From UBA964 sp031382085 (lineage in GTDB: Bacteria; Pseudomonadota; Gammaproteobacteria; Steroidobacterales; Steroidobacteraceae), in the NCBI GenBank assembly GCA_031382085.1, contig JANMYM010000014.1, positions 1 to 64,000 of the forward strand: a DNA stretch of 64,000 nt. Direction: 5' to 3'. Under the pieces are notes generated by a model that searched no databases, was not told the origin of the DNA, and was given only the letters and a program-made list of their open reading frames with translations. This document shows positions 1 to 8,222 of the stretch, piece by piece. Position numbers and translations under genes: made by a program. Numbering within the stretch: the first letter of the stretch is position 1; every line of letters begins with the position of its first letter.

Positions 1-174
1 CTCGATCGGATCGAGACCTCCGGACTTGGAGCTGGCTGCATCCGCCGGCGACGCCGCCGTCAGCGCACCGGCACCTAACAACAATGCGGCGGGAGCGGCA
101 CCGAGCAGTTCGCGCCGGCCGGCATCGACTATCTCGGACTCTGTCGCAATAAATGAGCGTAGCAACGGCAACAT
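1..174 (-). CDS. N-terminus of a Tat-type exported protein (cut by window edge)
   Basis: The first 58 codons of a minus-strand gene that runs off the left edge. The ATG at 172-174 lies three bases past the DUF1838 gene's stop, so it is very probably the next gene of the same operon. Residues 19-23 read RRELL, followed by a long Ala/Leu/Gly stretch ending in an A-rich segment, which is the layout of a twin-arginine signal peptide with a long n-region. Nothing of the mature domain is visible beyond a Ser/Lys/Gly-rich linker, so the function cannot be named. Because its neighbour is a Tat-exported DUF1838 protein, it could be a second member of that family or a partner enzyme, but this is inference from position only. 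Confidence 0.6.
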   Translation of the reverse strand, partial: MLPLLRSFIATESEIVDAGRRELLGAAPAALLLGAGALTAASPADAASSKSGGLDPIE

Positions 175-177
175 GAT

Positions 178-1143
178 TCAGTTTCCTTTCGTTGGCGGCG
201 GCGCGGGTTTGCGCTCGCGCATGTAACGGATCATCGAGGGCTCGCTGGTGCGGCGCTCGGTCGGCGGCACCAGGAAATCCGGTGTCCGCTCGCGCGCAAT
301 CGCCAGGATGTTAGCGGGAATTTCGTCCAGTGTCCGCGCACTGCCGGTGATGGCGCTGTACATGCAGTGCCCGGGCGCGGCGCCCATCAGCATCCAGGGT
401 TGCCACGGCCTGACATGCACCCAGTGACCCCAGTGCTCGACACTGGTTGCTTTGGGATCCGACAAGGCGCGGAAACTCGCCGAGTAGCTCATGAAATCCG
501 ACACCTGAATTCTCGGGCCGCTCGATTCGCGCGACCAGACGGTGGGGTCCAGCGGGTTGTTAGCCCAGAAGTGAGTACGCGTCTCGACATAGGCGCGATC
601 GCCCGCCACCCGCCACGGCAGCACGAACGGCCGGGCCTTCGGTGCCGTGCCTTCGACCCGGTCATAAAATCGCTCGTCCTTGATGACCGGGCGAATGAAG
701 CGGTTGACCGCGGGATTGGCGATGTGAAACGGTTCGACCTCTTCGCCGCTGTAGGGATTGCGCCAGCGATCGAGCACCGCGCCGGTCGCGAGATCGGTGA
801 AAAACCCGACCTCTTTCTGCAAAATGAGATAGCCGGGCTCGTCGGGCAGCTTGCTGAGCCGCGCACTCGACAGGCCGATGATGCCCACGAGTTCGCGTAC
901 CGCCTCGCCCGGGACGACCCCGGCGAGCACGCCGCTGTAGTACCCGTGCTTGACCCCCGCGCCTGCGAGATCGCCTGTTAGCTTGGCCATGGCCAGCACG
1001 TTGCCGTCGGCCGAGGCCAGATCCAGCTTGGCGCCTGCCGGCCCGGATGCCGATGCCAGCGCCGTTGCCGGCAGCATCGCCGGCGCTGCGTCGAGCAGCG
1101 CCGCGATGCCAACACTAAACCCAAGTACGCCGCGACGATTCAT
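178..1143 (-). CDS. DUF1838 family protein, Tat-exported
   Basis: A 321-residue protein with an N-terminal NRRGVLG twin-arginine-like motif and a hydrophobic segment ending near residue 31 (ATALA), so it is probably exported. The body matches the DUF1838 pattern as I know it: a segment around VGFFTDLATGAVLDRW, then NPYSGEEVE, then a late conserved region with SYSASFRAL and HWGHWVHVRPW. The biochemical role of DUF1838 is unknown. The gene starts 13 bases after the stop of the upstream TonB receptor gene, so the two are surely co-transcribed. A second, shorter DUF1838 protein lies at 57506-58357, again behind a TonB receptor, which suggests that the protein processes or binds whatever the receptor imports. 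The family call rests on pattern memory rather than a search. Confidence 0.75.
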   Translation of the reverse strand: MNRRGVLGFSVGIAALLDAAPAMLPATALASASGPAGAKLDLASADGNVLAMAKLTGDLAGAGVKHGYYSGVLAGVVPGEAVRELVGIIGLSSARLSKLPDEPGYLILQKEVGFFTDLATGAVLDRWRNPYSGEEVEPFHIANPAVNRFIRPVIKDERFYDRVEGTAPKARPFVLPWRVAGDRAYVETRTHFWANNPLDPTVWSRESSGPRIQVSDFMSYSASFRALSDPKATSVEHWGHWVHVRPWQPWMLMGAAPGHCMYSAITGSARTLDEIPANILAIARERTPDFLVPPTERRTSEPSMIRYMRERKPAPPPTKGN

Positions 1144-1156
1144 CGTCGCCAGAACG

Positions 1157-3538
1157 TCAGAAACGCATCGTTGCGGTTACACCGATCTGGCGCTTGTGAG
1201 GCAACACCGCCTCCGATGCCGCGAGCTGGAAGAAGAACGGATCCGCCGCGCTGTCGCTGTTGTAACGCGAGGCTTCCAGGGTGTCGTCATCGAACAGGTT
1301 GTTAACCCACAGCGACACGTCCCACTTGTCGGTGCGCACACCGCCGCGCAGATTGGCGCGCACCTGGGGCGGCACCCAGGCGAAGTCCGCGATGCTGTCG
1401 TAGCGCTTGCCGATGTAGGTCATGTCGGCGCGCACATACAAATCGCGCGACTCGGTGAGAGCCGTGTCGTACTGCGTGTAGGCGGAGCCACTGAACTTGG
1501 GCACCAGCGGGAATTCGAAACCCTTGGCGTCCGTGACCCCGAGGAAGCGCAATGGGATCGTTTCGTTCAAGGCTTTGGTGATGTTCGATTTCGCGTAGGC
1601 CGCCGAGCCGCCGACGGTCCAATGCGACCCGACCTTGAGCGCGCCGTCGAGTTCCAGGCCCCGGGTATTGCTGTCGCCGGCCGCAAAGGGCACGGCATTG
1701 AAGTTCTCGCCCGCCGGCGCCGGCAGGTTCGTGATCACGCCGTCGCCGTTGAGGTCGACCTGGACCGTGCGTACGCCCTGCCGCCCAACCCATTCGAGAT
1801 AGTAGACCGAGGCGTTGAGGTACCAGCGCCCGTCATCCTCGCGATGCTTGATGCCGAACTCGTAGTTCTTGATCTCGGCCTCGGGGGCATTCGGGTTTAC
1901 GCCGTTAGCCCGGGCGATAACCTGCTGCGCGGCTGTTAGCTGGAAGAAGGTCGCGTAGCCCTGGGTCGGCTGGTTGCCCTTCGCATAGTTGACGTACAGG
2001 TTGGTCTCGCTGCTGAGCGCATAGCGCGCCAGCACGCGGGGCAGCGTCGCGGTGGTCTCGACGGAGAGCTGGGTCGGGCTACCGACGCCACTGGTCTGTA
2101 TGTCCTTCTGGCGACGTGCCTCAACGCTTACGTCCAGCGCGTCCGTGACCTTGAAGCCCACGCTGCCGAAAATTGAGTCGGCTTTCGATGAACTGCGAAG
2201 TGGAAGCAACGAGGCGGGGGCTGGTGTGGGCGCGCCGGCCGTGCCGAACAGCGCACCATTGATGAATGCGCCGATCGTATCGAACGTGGTCTTGAGCTGC
2301 GCGACGCCGAGCATCCAGTTCAAGCGTTGCTCCGCAGGCGAGGTCAGGCGCAACTCGTAGGTATCCTGTTTCTGCTCGTTCGTGAGATAGACCTGGTAAC
2401 GATCCTCAGGCGCCATCTCGAAATCCCGAACCTGCTTGAGGGCCTGCTTCTGCTTGCTCGCGATCGCTGTCAGCTTGTAGCCGCCGAAGACGGACCAGTC
2501 TGCCGACAGTGCGGCGAGCCTGTGGTTGAAAACGAGCTTGTGCTCCTGCAGCGGAATGAGCGGCAGCGTAGATAGCGGCAACTGAATGTTGACGCCCACT
2601 GCACCACTCGGCGCGCGCAACTCACCGCAAAACGGCATGCGCGCCTGCGCGAGCGTGAAACCGGCGGGCAACCCGGCCAGAGGCCGACTCGTGAAGCCCG
2701 GGAACGGGCCGCAAGTGTGTTCCGGCCAGCGCGCGATCAGCACCGTCGCCGCCGGACCGTCCTCGTCATGACGGTTGCTGTAGCGCAGCTTGATCGAAAG
2801 GTCCTCGGTCGGCGTGAAGCTCAACGCGACCGCCCCGTAGCGCTGCTCGGACTCACCCAGCCGCCCGCCAAATGCGTTCCGGTAGAAGCCGTTGAAGGAG
2901 CTACCGTCGAACAGGATGCGTCCCGCCAGCTTGTCCTCGATCAGCGGGCCCTCGAGCGAACCTTGAAACCGGGTGTCGCCATAGGTGGCTGCGGTCGCAC
3001 TGACGCGGCCCTTGACCGCATTGCCGGGCGTCGTGGTAATCAGGCTGATCGCACCGCCGAAGGTCGCGCGACCAAACAATGCCGATTGTGGCCCCTTGAC
3101 AACTTCGACGCGCGCCAGATCCTCGGTGCCGATGGTCGAGGGGTTGCCGACATAGGGCACGCCGTCGACAAAAGTCGTCACGAGATCTTTGCGGTTGTCA
3201 CCGGCTGGGCCAAGCTGCGTCATGCCGCGAATCGAGAAATCGCCCGCTGCGCGCGAAGCGCCCTGGTTAAATGTAAGTCCCGGTGCGAACTTCGCAAGGT
3301 CCGAGAGCGACTCGGCGCCGCGCTCTTCGATCTGCGTGGCCGAAAACGCCTGGATTGTGACTGGCACGAGCTGCAGGGACTCTTCGCGCAAACGCGCCGT
3401 GACCACGATTTCCTCGAGGCCCTCGGATGCTCCCGGTTTGTCTTGAGCCAGACCGACATTGACGCAGGTGATCGGCATTGCCGCGGCGACGGCCAGCAGC
3501 TTTAAACCACGAATGCGCAGCACGTTTTGGTTACTCAT
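1157..3538 (-). CDS. TonB-dependent outer-membrane receptor
   Basis: A 793-residue outer-membrane active transporter. The chosen ATG at 3536-3538 is preceded by GAGGGA and gives a normal signal peptide ending near LAQ; the open frame extends 37 codons further upstream without signal-like sequence. Domain order: signal peptide, TonB-box region EEIVVTAR (about residues 41-48), plug domain with VEVVKGPQSALFGRATFGGA, then a 22-strand-type barrel ending in GVTATMRF with a terminal Phe. The substrate cannot be read from sequence. Extracellular-loop cysteines in HTCGPF and MPFCGEL are shared with the receptor at 53924-56293, so the two are close paralogues. It is the first gene of an operon with DUF1838 and another Tat-type protein. 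Confidence 0.93.
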   Translation of the reverse strand: MSNQNVLRIRGLKLLAVAAAMPITCVNVGLAQDKPGASEGLEEIVVTARLREESLQLVPVTIQAFSATQIEERGAESLSDLAKFAPGLTFNQGASRAAGDFSIRGMTQLGPAGDNRKDLVTTFVDGVPYVGNPSTIGTEDLARVEVVKGPQSALFGRATFGGAISLITTTPGNAVKGRVSATAATYGDTRFQGSLEGPLIEDKLAGRILFDGSSFNGFYRNAFGGRLGESEQRYGAVALSFTPTEDLSIKLRYSNRHDEDGPAATVLIARWPEHTCGPFPGFTSRPLAGLPAGFTLAQARMPFCGELRAPSGAVGVNIQLPLSTLPLIPLQEHKLVFNHRLAALSADWSVFGGYKLTAIASKQKQALKQVRDFEMAPEDRYQVYLTNEQKQDTYELRLTSPAEQRLNWMLGVAQLKTTFDTIGAFINGALFGTAGAPTPAPASLLPLRSSSKADSIFGSVGFKVTDALDVSVEARRQKDIQTSGVGSPTQLSVETTATLPRVLARYALSSETNLYVNYAKGNQPTQGYATFFQLTAAQQVIARANGVNPNAPEAEIKNYEFGIKHREDDGRWYLNASVYYLEWVGRQGVRTVQVDLNGDGVITNLPAPAGENFNAVPFAAGDSNTRGLELDGALKVGSHWTVGGSAAYAKSNITKALNETIPLRFLGVTDAKGFEFPLVPKFSGSAYTQYDTALTESRDLYVRADMTYIGKRYDSIADFAWVPPQVRANLRGGVRTDKWDVSLWVNNLFDDDTLEASRYNSDSAADPFFFQLAASEAVLPHKRQIGVTATMRF

Positions 3539-4002
3539 AGTCTTTAGTTCCCTCGGAGACCAATTGGCGGTCGAAACCAATGCCGACGTTAACTGGCATT
3601 GCAGCGGCCTTCCATGTATTTCGCAAGCGCAGCCATGCAGTGAGTGCATACGGGTGTTGCGGCGCAGCTACTCTATGAAGCGTGAGAACTAACCTCTACC
3701 ATCCCGTAGTGCTCTCGCGACAGATGGGTGGCATACATTCTGTGCATGGCATGGATGTTCGAAGTAATCTAACGTTGTCGCGAGCGCTATGAGCAAGACC
3801 GAACATCTCCTACAGCCTGGTCATCGAACAGGACGGCATCGTATACGTGTCGGGTACTCACGTACTACCTGATCGATATCAGCCTGCGTACCGAAGCCAA
3901 TCACAGTTCGAACTGCGATTCAGCCACCCTCGTCCGGCCCGCACGGTCGTCGGCGTGACGGGCGCCCTCACCCCGGCGTGAAGGCGCCATTTCACCTGTT
4001 TG
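3539..4002. other. Intergenic stretch upstream of the TonB operon
   Basis: About 460 bases between the receptor start and the end of the small lipoprotein gene. It must hold the receptor operon's promoter, but no clear -35/-10 pair is evident. Positions 3800-3980 contain open stretches in two plus-strand frames with no plausible start codon or ribosome-binding site. They might be a decayed gene, but I cannot assign them to a family. Confidence 0.4.
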
Positions 4003-4356
4003 TTATTTTGGCTTGTTAGCGTCGACTCGGGCTTGCGCGGCGTCGAGTGTCGCCTGCGCGGCACTCTTGCACGCATCACGCATGCTGCCCGTCTTGGCTT
4101 CGCAGGCTTCAATCGAGACTTTGTAGTCTGCCTTGGCTTGCGCCAAAGCCACGTCGGTGTTTGCCTCTGCCACGTCCTCTCTGGCTTCCGTCGCGGCCTT
4201 GTTGGCGTCGCGTTGTTCATCGGCAACGTCTGCGGCCCCGCTGCGCGCCGCGTCTGCCACGTCCGCCCGCGTTTCTGCCGGCGTTTCCTTCTTGTCACAA
4301 GCGCTGAGAGACAACGCAGCCAGCGCCGCTGCTAAGACCAATTTTGAGAATGTCAT
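4003..4356 (-). CDS. Small alanine-rich coiled-coil lipoprotein
   Basis: A 117-residue protein with a textbook lipoprotein signal: MTFSK, a hydrophobic run, then the lipobox LSAC at residues 17-20. The mature part is an almost continuous Ala/Asp/Glu/Lys helix (residues 25-117) with heptad-like spacing and two cysteines near residues 84-96 (EACEAK...DACK) that could form a disulphide. AGGAG lies 7-8 bases upstream of the ATG, which supports the start. It resembles small periplasmic helical lipoproteins involved in envelope maintenance, but I do not recognise a named family. It is monocistronic and divergent from superoxide dismutase. Confidence 0.8.
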   Translation of the reverse strand: MTFSKLVLAAALAALSLSACDKKETPAETRADVADAARSGAADVADEQRDANKAATEAREDVAEANTDVALAQAKADYKVSIEACEAKTGSMRDACKSAAQATLDAAQARVDANKPK

Positions 4357-4567
4357 CGGAAAACTCCTAAATGTTTTTTCAACGGGCGTAAACGTAATGC
4401 GTTTCTGGGCGAAGTTACATAAGACAAGCCCCGCTGATGGCGTTCCTTTTTCCGAGGCCGTCGTAAGCCGAATCCTACAGCGCTGCGAGCCACGCGCCGA
4501 TCCAGCGCCGCACCCGGTTGGATCGTAATGCGGCGAGCGACATTCAACGTCTGAGCTTTTTCACGAC

Positions 4568-5194
4568 ATGAAACATGTGCTTCCCCTTTTGCCCTACGAT
4601 TTGGCCGCGCTGCAACCGGTCGTGAGTGCCGAAACGCTCGCGCTGCATTACGGAAAACATCATCGGGCGTACGTAGACAAGCTGAATGAGGCGCTAAAGG
4701 ACTTTCCCCATTATCAGGAGCTGACGCTGACGGAATTATTGCGCAGCGTCGACACGCTTGAACCGCGGATCCGCAGCGACATTCGCAAGCATGGCGGTGG
4801 TCACGCCAATCATAGTCTGTTGTGGGAGACCATGGTTCCCGGCGGGCACCCTGCCAGCGCCACCCTAACGAAGATTGTCGAGCATGATTTCCATTCGTTC
4901 GATGGATTACAACGCGCCATGTCGCTCGCGCTCGACGCCGTATTCGGATCCGGCTGGGTGTTTCTGTCCGTCGATATTGCCACGGGTGCGTTGCAGGTTC
5001 TGCCGTTGCCTTATCAGGACAGTCCACTGCTAACAGGCAGTTATCCGCTGCTTGCATTCGATGCGTGGGAACACGCCTATTATCTCCAATATCACCAGGA
5101 CCGTTCGCAATGGTTCAAGGCGTGGTGGACGATTATTGATTGGCAGGTCGTGGAGCGCGAATATGTCCTCGGCATGAGCGGCGTGCTAACGTGA
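4568..5194 (+). CDS. Fe/Mn superoxide dismutase
   Basis: A 208-residue cytoplasmic enzyme that converts superoxide to hydrogen peroxide and oxygen. All four metal ligands are visible: His27 in LHYGKHH, His82 in GGGHANH, and Asp165 and His169 in FDAWEHAYYLQY. Length and domain order (N-terminal helical hairpin, then alpha/beta domain) are normal for the family. GGHANHSLLW is closer to the Mn-type wording, but metal choice cannot be settled by eye. Its TGA overlaps the GTG start of the following sugar-dehydrogenase-like gene, so the two are translationally coupled. The region around it (hemerythrin, CsbD, stress protein) is a stress cluster. Confidence 0.95.
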   Translation: MKHVLPLLPYDLAALQPVVSAETLALHYGKHHRAYVDKLNEALKDFPHYQELTLTELLRSVDTLEPRIRSDIRKHGGGHANHSLLWETMVPGGHPASATLTKIVEHDFHSFDGLQRAMSLALDAVFGSGWVFLSVDIATGALQVLPLPYQDSPLLTGSYPLLAFDAWEHAYYLQYHQDRSQWFKAWWTIIDWQVVEREYVLGMSGVLT

Positions 5195-6504
5195 AGTGGC
5201 ACACTCTGGTAACCGCCGCCGCAATTGCGCTGGCGTCGTGCGGTGATATGGCCCGACTGACAGTCGAACAAGGGATGGGGCCAACGCCCACGCTGCCCAA
5301 TCCAAAAAGTTCGCTCGTTCCAACAATTTACATTGCGCCGGCACAAGCCTGGCCGGTCGGCGCCACTCCTGCGGCGGCGTCCGGCCTCCATGTGAGTGCG
5401 TTTGCCACCGGCCTGTCCCATCCGCGCTGGCTCTATGTCCTGCCGAACGGCGACGTGTTGGTTGCCGAATCCAACAAGCCGCCAGCCTCTGCCGCGCGAC
5501 GTTCGCTAAAAGCCGTCATCATGAAACTCGTGATGAAACGCGCCGGCGCCGGTGTGCCGAGCGCCGATCGAATCACGCTGCTGCGCGACGCAGATGGCAA
5601 CGGCGTTGCCGAGTTGCGAAGTCCGTTTCTAATGAAGCTGCACTCGCCGTTTGGCATGGCATTGGTGCGCGACGACTTCTACGTGGCAAATGCCGATGCG
5701 ATTGTGCGATTCACGTACCAGCGGGGCCAGCTGACACTCACAACTGCCGGAGTCCGGCTGACTGAACTGCCGGGCGGACCCATCAACCATCACTGGACCA
5801 AGAACATCATTGCGGACACTGCGGGGACGCATCTGTATGCGACAGTAGGCTCGAACAGCAATGTCGGCGAGAACGGTCTCGACAATGAACGCGGTCGCGC
5901 CGCCATCTGGGAAGTCGATCTGCCAGCCGGAACCGCCCGACTGTATGCGACGGGTCTGCGCAATCCAAACGGTATGGCCTGGACCCCTGACACCGGAAAA
6001 CTCTGGACCGTAGTCAATGAGCGTGACGAAATTGGCAGCGATCTGGTCCCTGACTATCTGACCTCTGTAACCGCGGGCGGATTTTACGGCTGGCCGTACA
6101 GCTACTTTGGTCAGCACGTCGACTCACGCGTGACACCTACGGATTCCGCTCTGGTCGCGAGCGCACTGGTGCCAGACTACGCGCTCGGTCCGCACACCGG
6201 GTCGTTAGGCCTCACTTATTCTCATGGCGCCATTTTGGCGCCCAGATTCGGCGCCGGCATGTTCGTCGGGCAACACGGTTCCTGGAACCGCAAGCCGCGC
6301 AGCGGCTACAAGGTGATTTTCATTCCCTTCACACAGGGGCGACCAAACGGCGCGGCAGTCGACGTGCTGACAGGCTTTGTTAGCGAGCGCGGCAATGCGT
6401 GGGGGCGGCCAGTCGGCGTAGCCGCCCAGGCGGATGGTGCGCTTTTGATCGCAGATGATGTCGGCAATACGATCTGGCGCGTCACCACAAACGCGCACGA
6501 ATAA
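5191..6504 (+). CDS. Sorbosone/PQQ-dependent sugar dehydrogenase-like lipoprotein
   Basis: A 437-residue beta-propeller protein of the soluble glucose/sorbosone dehydrogenase family, whose members oxidise sugars in the periplasm with PQQ. The start is the GTG at 5191 because it gives a lipoprotein signal (VKWHTLVTAAAIALASC, lipobox LASC) and overlaps the dismutase stop. Propeller features visible are LSHPRWLYVLPNGDVLVAES, the RNPNGMAW turn, GGFYGWPYSYFG and the late GQHGSWNRKP motif characteristic of this group. Whether it binds PQQ is not shown; no PQQ biosynthesis gene is in the window. A periplasmic redox or sugar-acid role is inference from family. Confidence 0.85.
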   Translation: MKWHTLVTAAAIALASCGDMARLTVEQGMGPTPTLPNPKSSLVPTIYIAPAQAWPVGATPAAASGLHVSAFATGLSHPRWLYVLPNGDVLVAESNKPPASAARRSLKAVIMKLVMKRAGAGVPSADRITLLRDADGNGVAELRSPFLMKLHSPFGMALVRDDFYVANADAIVRFTYQRGQLTLTTAGVRLTELPGGPINHHWTKNIIADTAGTHLYATVGSNSNVGENGLDNERGRAAIWEVDLPAGTARLYATGLRNPNGMAWTPDTGKLWTVVNERDEIGSDLVPDYLTSVTAGGFYGWPYSYFGQHVDSRVTPTDSALVASALVPDYALGPHTGSLGLTYSHGAILAPRFGAGMFVGQHGSWNRKPRSGYKVIFIPFTQGRPNGAAVDVLTGFVSERGNAWGRPVGVAAQADGALLIADDVGNTIWRVTTNAHE

Positions 6505-6631
6505 GCCTGCGATCCCCGAGCCAGTCAACGCAGCGATTGCGTAGGATTCTGCTGACAAGTCTGGGCTCTGCCTGGCAATAGCTGGCAATACAGTTGCGCG
6601 ATAGTGTGCCCGCTCACTTTCGCCCGCAACC

Positions 6632-7153
6632 ATGAAAAATTCCACGAAACCCAAGTCTGCGAAAGCAGCTTCGAAATCAAAAATGCCATCCGATGCGATC
6701 GCGCTTTTAAAGGCGGATCACAAGCAGGTCTCTGAATGGTTCGACGAGTTTTCAGCGACAGACGCAGCCGCAAGGAAAACGACGCTTGCCAGCAAAATCT
6801 GCGAGGCGCTGCATATTCACACAATGATCGAGGAAGAGATTTTCTACCCGGCGTTTATTGGTGCCACAGAAGATAAGCCTCTTCATCATGAGGCCATCAT
6901 TGAACACGACGGCGCCAAAAAGCTGATCGCGGCCGTTGAAGAGTCTGGACCAGACGACGACTATTTCGATGCGAAGGTCAAAGTGCTGTCCGAAATGATC
7001 AAGCACCATGTCAAGGAGGAGGAGCAGCCTGGTGGCATGTTTGTTGAAGCGCGCAAATCGACGATGGACCTCAAGACCCTGGGAGCCGAGATGCTTGCGC
7101 GAAAAAACACGCTGCTGACCTCAACTAACAAACGGATCCAGAAGACAGGCTGA
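6632..7153 (+). CDS. Hemerythrin HHE-domain protein
   Basis: A 173-residue cytoplasmic protein with a Lys/Ser-rich first 20 residues followed by one hemerythrin HHE cation-binding domain. Di-iron ligand candidates are His30 (KADHKQV), HIHTMIEEEIFYPAF, the HHEAIIEHD segment and MIKHHVKEEEQ. Such proteins bind oxygen, nitric oxide or iron, or protect against oxidative stress; the exact ligand is not predictable here. It stands about 130 bases after the sugar-dehydrogenase-like gene and 130 bases before the stress-protein gene, all in the same direction. The basic N-terminal tail is unusual and could contact DNA or membrane, but that is speculation. Confidence 0.9.
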   Translation: MKNSTKPKSAKAASKSKMPSDAIALLKADHKQVSEWFDEFSATDAAARKTTLASKICEALHIHTMIEEEIFYPAFIGATEDKPLHHEAIIEHDGAKKLIAAVEESGPDDDYFDAKVKVLSEMIKHHVKEEEQPGGMFVEARKSTMDLKTLGAEMLARKNTLLTSTNKRIQKTG

Positions 7154-7281
7154 CATCGTAGGCAATTGCTGCTCTGTTTTTGGGATGCACACCTACACCC
7201 ATCGGCAATGTTTTCATTTTGAATGCACGCCTGCCTGCCGTCACCAATGACGGGGGGTTCCAACAATCCAAGGAGAGAGAA

Positions 7282-7830
7282 ATGGCCGGTAAAAATACAG
7301 CAGTTTTTGGCATATATTCGTCAGCCGAACATGCGGAGCGCGCCGTTGATTCGATCATCGCCGCGGGTTTTTCAAGTTCGCAGATTTCTGTTCTGCTTCC
7401 TGATACCCGCAGCACCCATGAGTTTGCCCATGCAAAGGACACGAAGGCGCCAGAAGGCACGACCGCCGGCGTGACCGCAGGCGGCATCATCGGCGGAACG
7501 ATCGGTGTTCTTGCGGGCGTCGGCGCTTTGGCAATTCCGGGAATCGGTCCCTTCATCGCTGCCGGTCCTATCATGACGGGCCTCGCCGGGCTGGGAGTCG
7601 GCGGCGCCGTTGGCGGCCTGGTGGGCGCGCTTGTTGGCATGGGCATCCCCGAATATGAGGCCAAGCGCTATGAAGGGCGAGTCAAAGGTGGAGGCACATT
7701 GCTATCAGTCCATTGCGATACGTCTGAGCAGATTTCACGCGCCAAGGATTTGCTGAAATCGACTGGCGCCGAGGATATCGCGTCGTCCAGCGAGAGTTCC
7801 AGTCCTGAGCGCCTGGATCGCGTCGCTTGA
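7282..7830 (+). CDS. General stress protein 17M-like glycine-zipper protein
   Basis: A 182-residue protein. The ATG at 7282 is chosen because AAGGAGAGAGAA lies just upstream; an open frame extends further but has no ribosome-binding site. Residues 1-55 form a small alpha/beta domain (FGIYSSAEHAERAVDSII, then SSSQISVLLP) like the domain of general stress protein 17M. A long Gly/Ala-rich hydrophobic hairpin follows (about residues 62-125, with GGIIGGTIGVL and GLGVGGAVGG), typical of glycine-zipper membrane insertion. The tail contains GGTLLSVHCD and a Ser-rich end. The role is unknown beyond association with stress regulons; placement between hemerythrin and CsbD genes supports this. Confidence 0.8.
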   Translation: MAGKNTAVFGIYSSAEHAERAVDSIIAAGFSSSQISVLLPDTRSTHEFAHAKDTKAPEGTTAGVTAGGIIGGTIGVLAGVGALAIPGIGPFIAAGPIMTGLAGLGVGGAVGGLVGALVGMGIPEYEAKRYEGRVKGGGTLLSVHCDTSEQISRAKDLLKSTGAEDIASSSESSSPERLDRVA

Positions 7831-7907
7831 ACGGCAGAGATATTCAGTGTGTCGAATAAACCGACAGCAATCACATTGTCGACATCATCAAATCAACGGA
7901 GTGTTTT

Positions 7908-8159
7908 ATGAACTGGGATCGTATCGAAGGCAACTGGAAACAATTCAAAGGCTACGCCAAAGTTCGTTGGGGCAAATTAACCAGTGACCATCTGGACGTT
8001 GTCGCGGGCAAGCGCGATTCATTGGCAGGTCGTATTCAGGAGACCTACGGAATTACGCGCGACGAGGCGGACCGGCAGATCAAGGATTGGGAAAGCACGT
8101 TGTCGGACGAAGAGCGCGAGGATTCGACACCTCGCCGGTCACGAATCGGTCGCGCGTAA
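7908..8159 (+). CDS. CsbD-family stress protein
   Basis: An 83-residue protein that begins MNWDRIEGNWKQFKGYAK, the hallmark opening of the CsbD/YjbJ family, followed by WGKLTSDHLDVVAGKRDSLAGRIQE and a hydrophilic C-terminus. Members are small, soluble and abundant under general stress in many bacteria, but their molecular function is not established. The start follows the sequence ACGGAGTGTTTT. The gene ends at a strong hairpin shared with the convergent histidine kinase gene. Confidence 0.93.
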   Translation: MNWDRIEGNWKQFKGYAKVRWGKLTSDHLDVVAGKRDSLAGRIQETYGITRDEADRQIKDWESTLSDEEREDSTPRRSRIGRA

Positions 8160-8185
8160 AAGTCGTTTCCGAAGCAATGAAATTG

Positions 8186-8213
8186 CGGCGAGAGGGGTTG
8201 CGCCCTCTCGCCG
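8186..8213. terminator. Bidirectional hairpin between csbD-like and kinase genes
   Basis: Positions 8186-8196 and 8203-8213 are perfectly complementary, an 11-bp GC-rich stem with a six-base loop, placed between the convergent ends of the CsbD gene and the hybrid kinase gene. There is no clear U-tract on either side, so it may pause or stabilise transcripts rather than act as a complete intrinsic terminator. Confidence 0.75.
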
Positions 8214-8222
8214 TGAATCCGA

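Noticed and set aside
950..1939. A 329-codon plus-strand open frame
   Set aside because: It is antisense to the TonB receptor and has the Arg/Val/Asp-rich look of a shadow frame.
3800..3981. Possible decayed gene (open plus-strand segments)
   Set aside because: No start codon, ribosome-binding site or family match; kept only as a note in the intergenic entry.
4353..5057. A 234-codon minus-strand open frame over the dismutase gene
   Set aside because: The plus strand encodes a complete superoxide dismutase with all metal ligands; the minus frame has no family resemblance.
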